Shown: one piece after another, positions 36,866-37,634 of the stretch
Layout: the number at the start of each line of letters is the position of its first letter
How positions within the stretch are numbered: position 1 is the stretch's first letter
Assembly (NCBI GenBank): GCA_002508425.1
Contig: DAKU01000121.1
Coordinates: forward strand, 1 to 37,634
Reading direction: 5' to 3'
From: Methanosarcinaceae archaeon UBA470
GTDB taxonomy: Archaea > Halobacteriota > Methanosarcinia > Methanosarcinales > Methanosarcinaceae
DNA: 37,634 bases
Notes under the pieces: generated by a model
What the model saw: only the letters and a program-made list of their open reading frames with translations
What the model was told of the DNA's origin: nothing
Databases searched by the model: none
Translations under genes and position numbers: made by a program

Positions 36866-37417
36866 ATGGAAATTGTAGTTGGTATAAGCGGAGCATCAGG
36901 GTCTATTTACGGCATAAGGTTGCTTGAGATCCTTTCCAGGATGGACATAGTCACGCATCTTGTTATAACCAGATCAGCAAGGCAGATCATAGAAATAGAA
37001 ACTGATTATTCGGTTGTGGAGGTAGAGGACATGGCAAGCTATGTGTATGAAGAAAGAGAGTTCACTGCACCCATAGCCAGCGGGTCGCACAGATTCCATG
37101 GCATGATTATTGCTCCATGCAGCATGAAAACTGTCGGTTCCATTGCAAATGGCATGTCGGATAATCTACTGGAAAGAACTGCTGACGTATGCCTCAAAGA
37201 AAGACGCAGGCTTGTTATTGTGCCGCGAGAGACACCTTTGAATGAGATACATCTTGAGAACATGCTCAAACTCACCAGAGCAGGAGCCATAATCCTGCCT
37301 GCATGCCCTGGGTTTTATTCCAGGCCAAAGAAAATTGATGATCTTGTAAATTCCATTGCCGGGCGCGCCCTGGATCTTGTGGGACTAGACAACGATATAT
37401 ATAAAAGATGGAAATAA
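36866..37417 (+). CDS. ubiX: Flavin prenyltransferase UbiX
   Basis: A 183-residue UbiX, which makes prenyl-FMN for UbiD-family decarboxylases from FMN and dimethylallyl phosphate. GISGASGSIYGIRLLEIL is the FMN phosphate loop. APIASGSHRFHGMIIAPCSMKTVGSIANG and RRRLVIVPRETPLNEIHLENMLKLT are signature segments. GGTGA precedes the ATG. In archaea the modified mevalonate route uses a UbiD-like decarboxylase, so this gene probably supports isoprenoid lipid synthesis (inference). Confidence 0.95.
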   Translation: MEIVVGISGASGSIYGIRLLEILSRMDIVTHLVITRSARQIIEIETDYSVVEVEDMASYVYEEREFTAPIASGSHRFHGMIIAPCSMKTVGSIANGMSDNLLERTADVCLKERRRLVIVPRETPLNEIHLENMLKLTRAGAIILPACPGFYSRPKKIDDLVNSIAGRALDLVGLDNDIYKRWK

Positions 37418-37446
37418 GCTCTGTTATCTCAGAGCTCATTTTTCCT
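37417..37446 (+). terminator. Intrinsic-type terminator after ubiX
   Basis: AGCTCTG-TTATCT-CAGAGCT, a perfect 7-bp stem with a 6-base loop, begins at the last base of the ubiX stop and is followed by CATTTTTCC. It probably ends the HD-LpdD-ubiX transcript. Confidence 0.65.
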
Positions 37447-37541
37447 TATTATAACCATTTTTCTTCCAAGTTTGTATTTTTTGAGTGATTTCTTACGGAA
37501 GGTTTTTAATCTATAACGTCTATTGCAGTGCTTACCCTCTT

Positions 37542-37619
37542 GGGATAGTAGGGTAGCCTGGTCCATCCTCGAGCGTTTGGGACGCTTGGACTGCGGTTCA
37601 AATCCGCGCTATCCCACCA
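37542..37619 (+). tRNA. tRNA-Pro (anticodon TGG)
   Basis: The acceptor stem GGGATAG/CTATCCC is perfect, the discriminator is A, and CCA is encoded at 37617-37619. The D stem is GGGT/ATCC, the T arm TGCGG-TTCAAAT-CCGCG, and the anticodon loop TTTGGGA gives TGG. The anticodon stem can pair over 6 bp (CGAGCG/CGCTTG). TTTTTAATCTATAAC near 37505 is a likely promoter. Confidence 0.95.
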
Positions 37620-37634
37620 AATTTCTATTTTTAT

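Overview
The window is a 37.6 kb piece of an archaeal chromosome, almost certainly from a cytochrome-containing methanogen of the family Methanosarcinaceae, probably a methylotrophic genus such as Methanomethylovorans or Methanolobus. The genus is an inference. Support comes from Mer (F420-dependent methylene-H4MPT reductase) followed by FpoF (F420H2 dehydrogenase input subunit), CofD of F420 synthesis, SepCysS of tRNA-dependent cysteine synthesis, the F420H2 oxidase FprA, RNA polymerase subunit L, exosome Csl4, archaeal Dph2, aIF1, and a c-type multiheme cytochrome. Coding density is high. Promoters look archaeal (TATA boxes), and many genes have GGAGG or GGTGA ribosome sites.

Layout. 1-4.6 kb: purL (cut by the window edge) and a DUF192 gene on the minus strand; then aIF1 and a tightly overlapping nifS-iscU-HTH regulator-nre run on the plus strand. 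4.6-6.4 kb: phosphate permease pitA with its DUF47/PhoU-like partner. 6.4-9.6 kb: purC plus a CrtI-like flavoenzyme, nikR and an ArsR regulator. 9.9-14 kb: a minus-strand PAS-sugar kinase-P-type Ca-type ATPase operon. 14.2-16.2 kb: rubrerythrin-FprA-ferredoxin:thioredoxin-reductase-like operon, an oxygen-defence unit. 16.5-18.4 kb: inositol-1-phosphate synthase and DUF429. 18.4-23 kb: a minus-strand redox operon with two DUF2180 zinc-finger-like proteins, a CxxC carboxymuconolactone-decarboxylase-like protein, a surface-anchored pentaheme cytochrome c, a ferredoxin, an iron-sulfur flavoprotein, an FNR-like reductase and archaeoflavoprotein AfpA. 23.3-26.2 kb: mer-fpoF-nadM and a small Cys-rich protein. 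26.3-29.3 kb: tRNA-Gly, MscS, SepCysS, and a second iron-sulfur flavoprotein. 29.4-32.8 kb: hpt-dph2-methyltransferase-csl4-rpoL operon. 32.8-34.3 kb: a small AT-rich accessory patch with an unknown membrane protein and an HTH gene remnant. 34.3-37.6 kb: cofD, an HD hydrolase, an LpdD-like protein, ubiX and tRNA-Pro.

How it fits together. F420 is the recurring currency: CofD helps make it, Mer and FpoF use it in energy metabolism, and FprA burns its reduced form to remove oxygen. The most interesting unit is the 18.4-23 kb operon. It places a membrane-anchored extracytoplasmic cytochrome beside a full set of cytoplasmic one- and two-electron carriers, and I do not recognise it as a described system. 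Other points worth checking are an IscU with Asp replacing its first cluster Cys, a Cys4 HTH regulator inside the isc run, a P-type ATPase with an altered M6 ion site, direct repeats flanking the mer TATA box, and an LpdD-like/UbiX pair that may serve prenyl-FMN supply.
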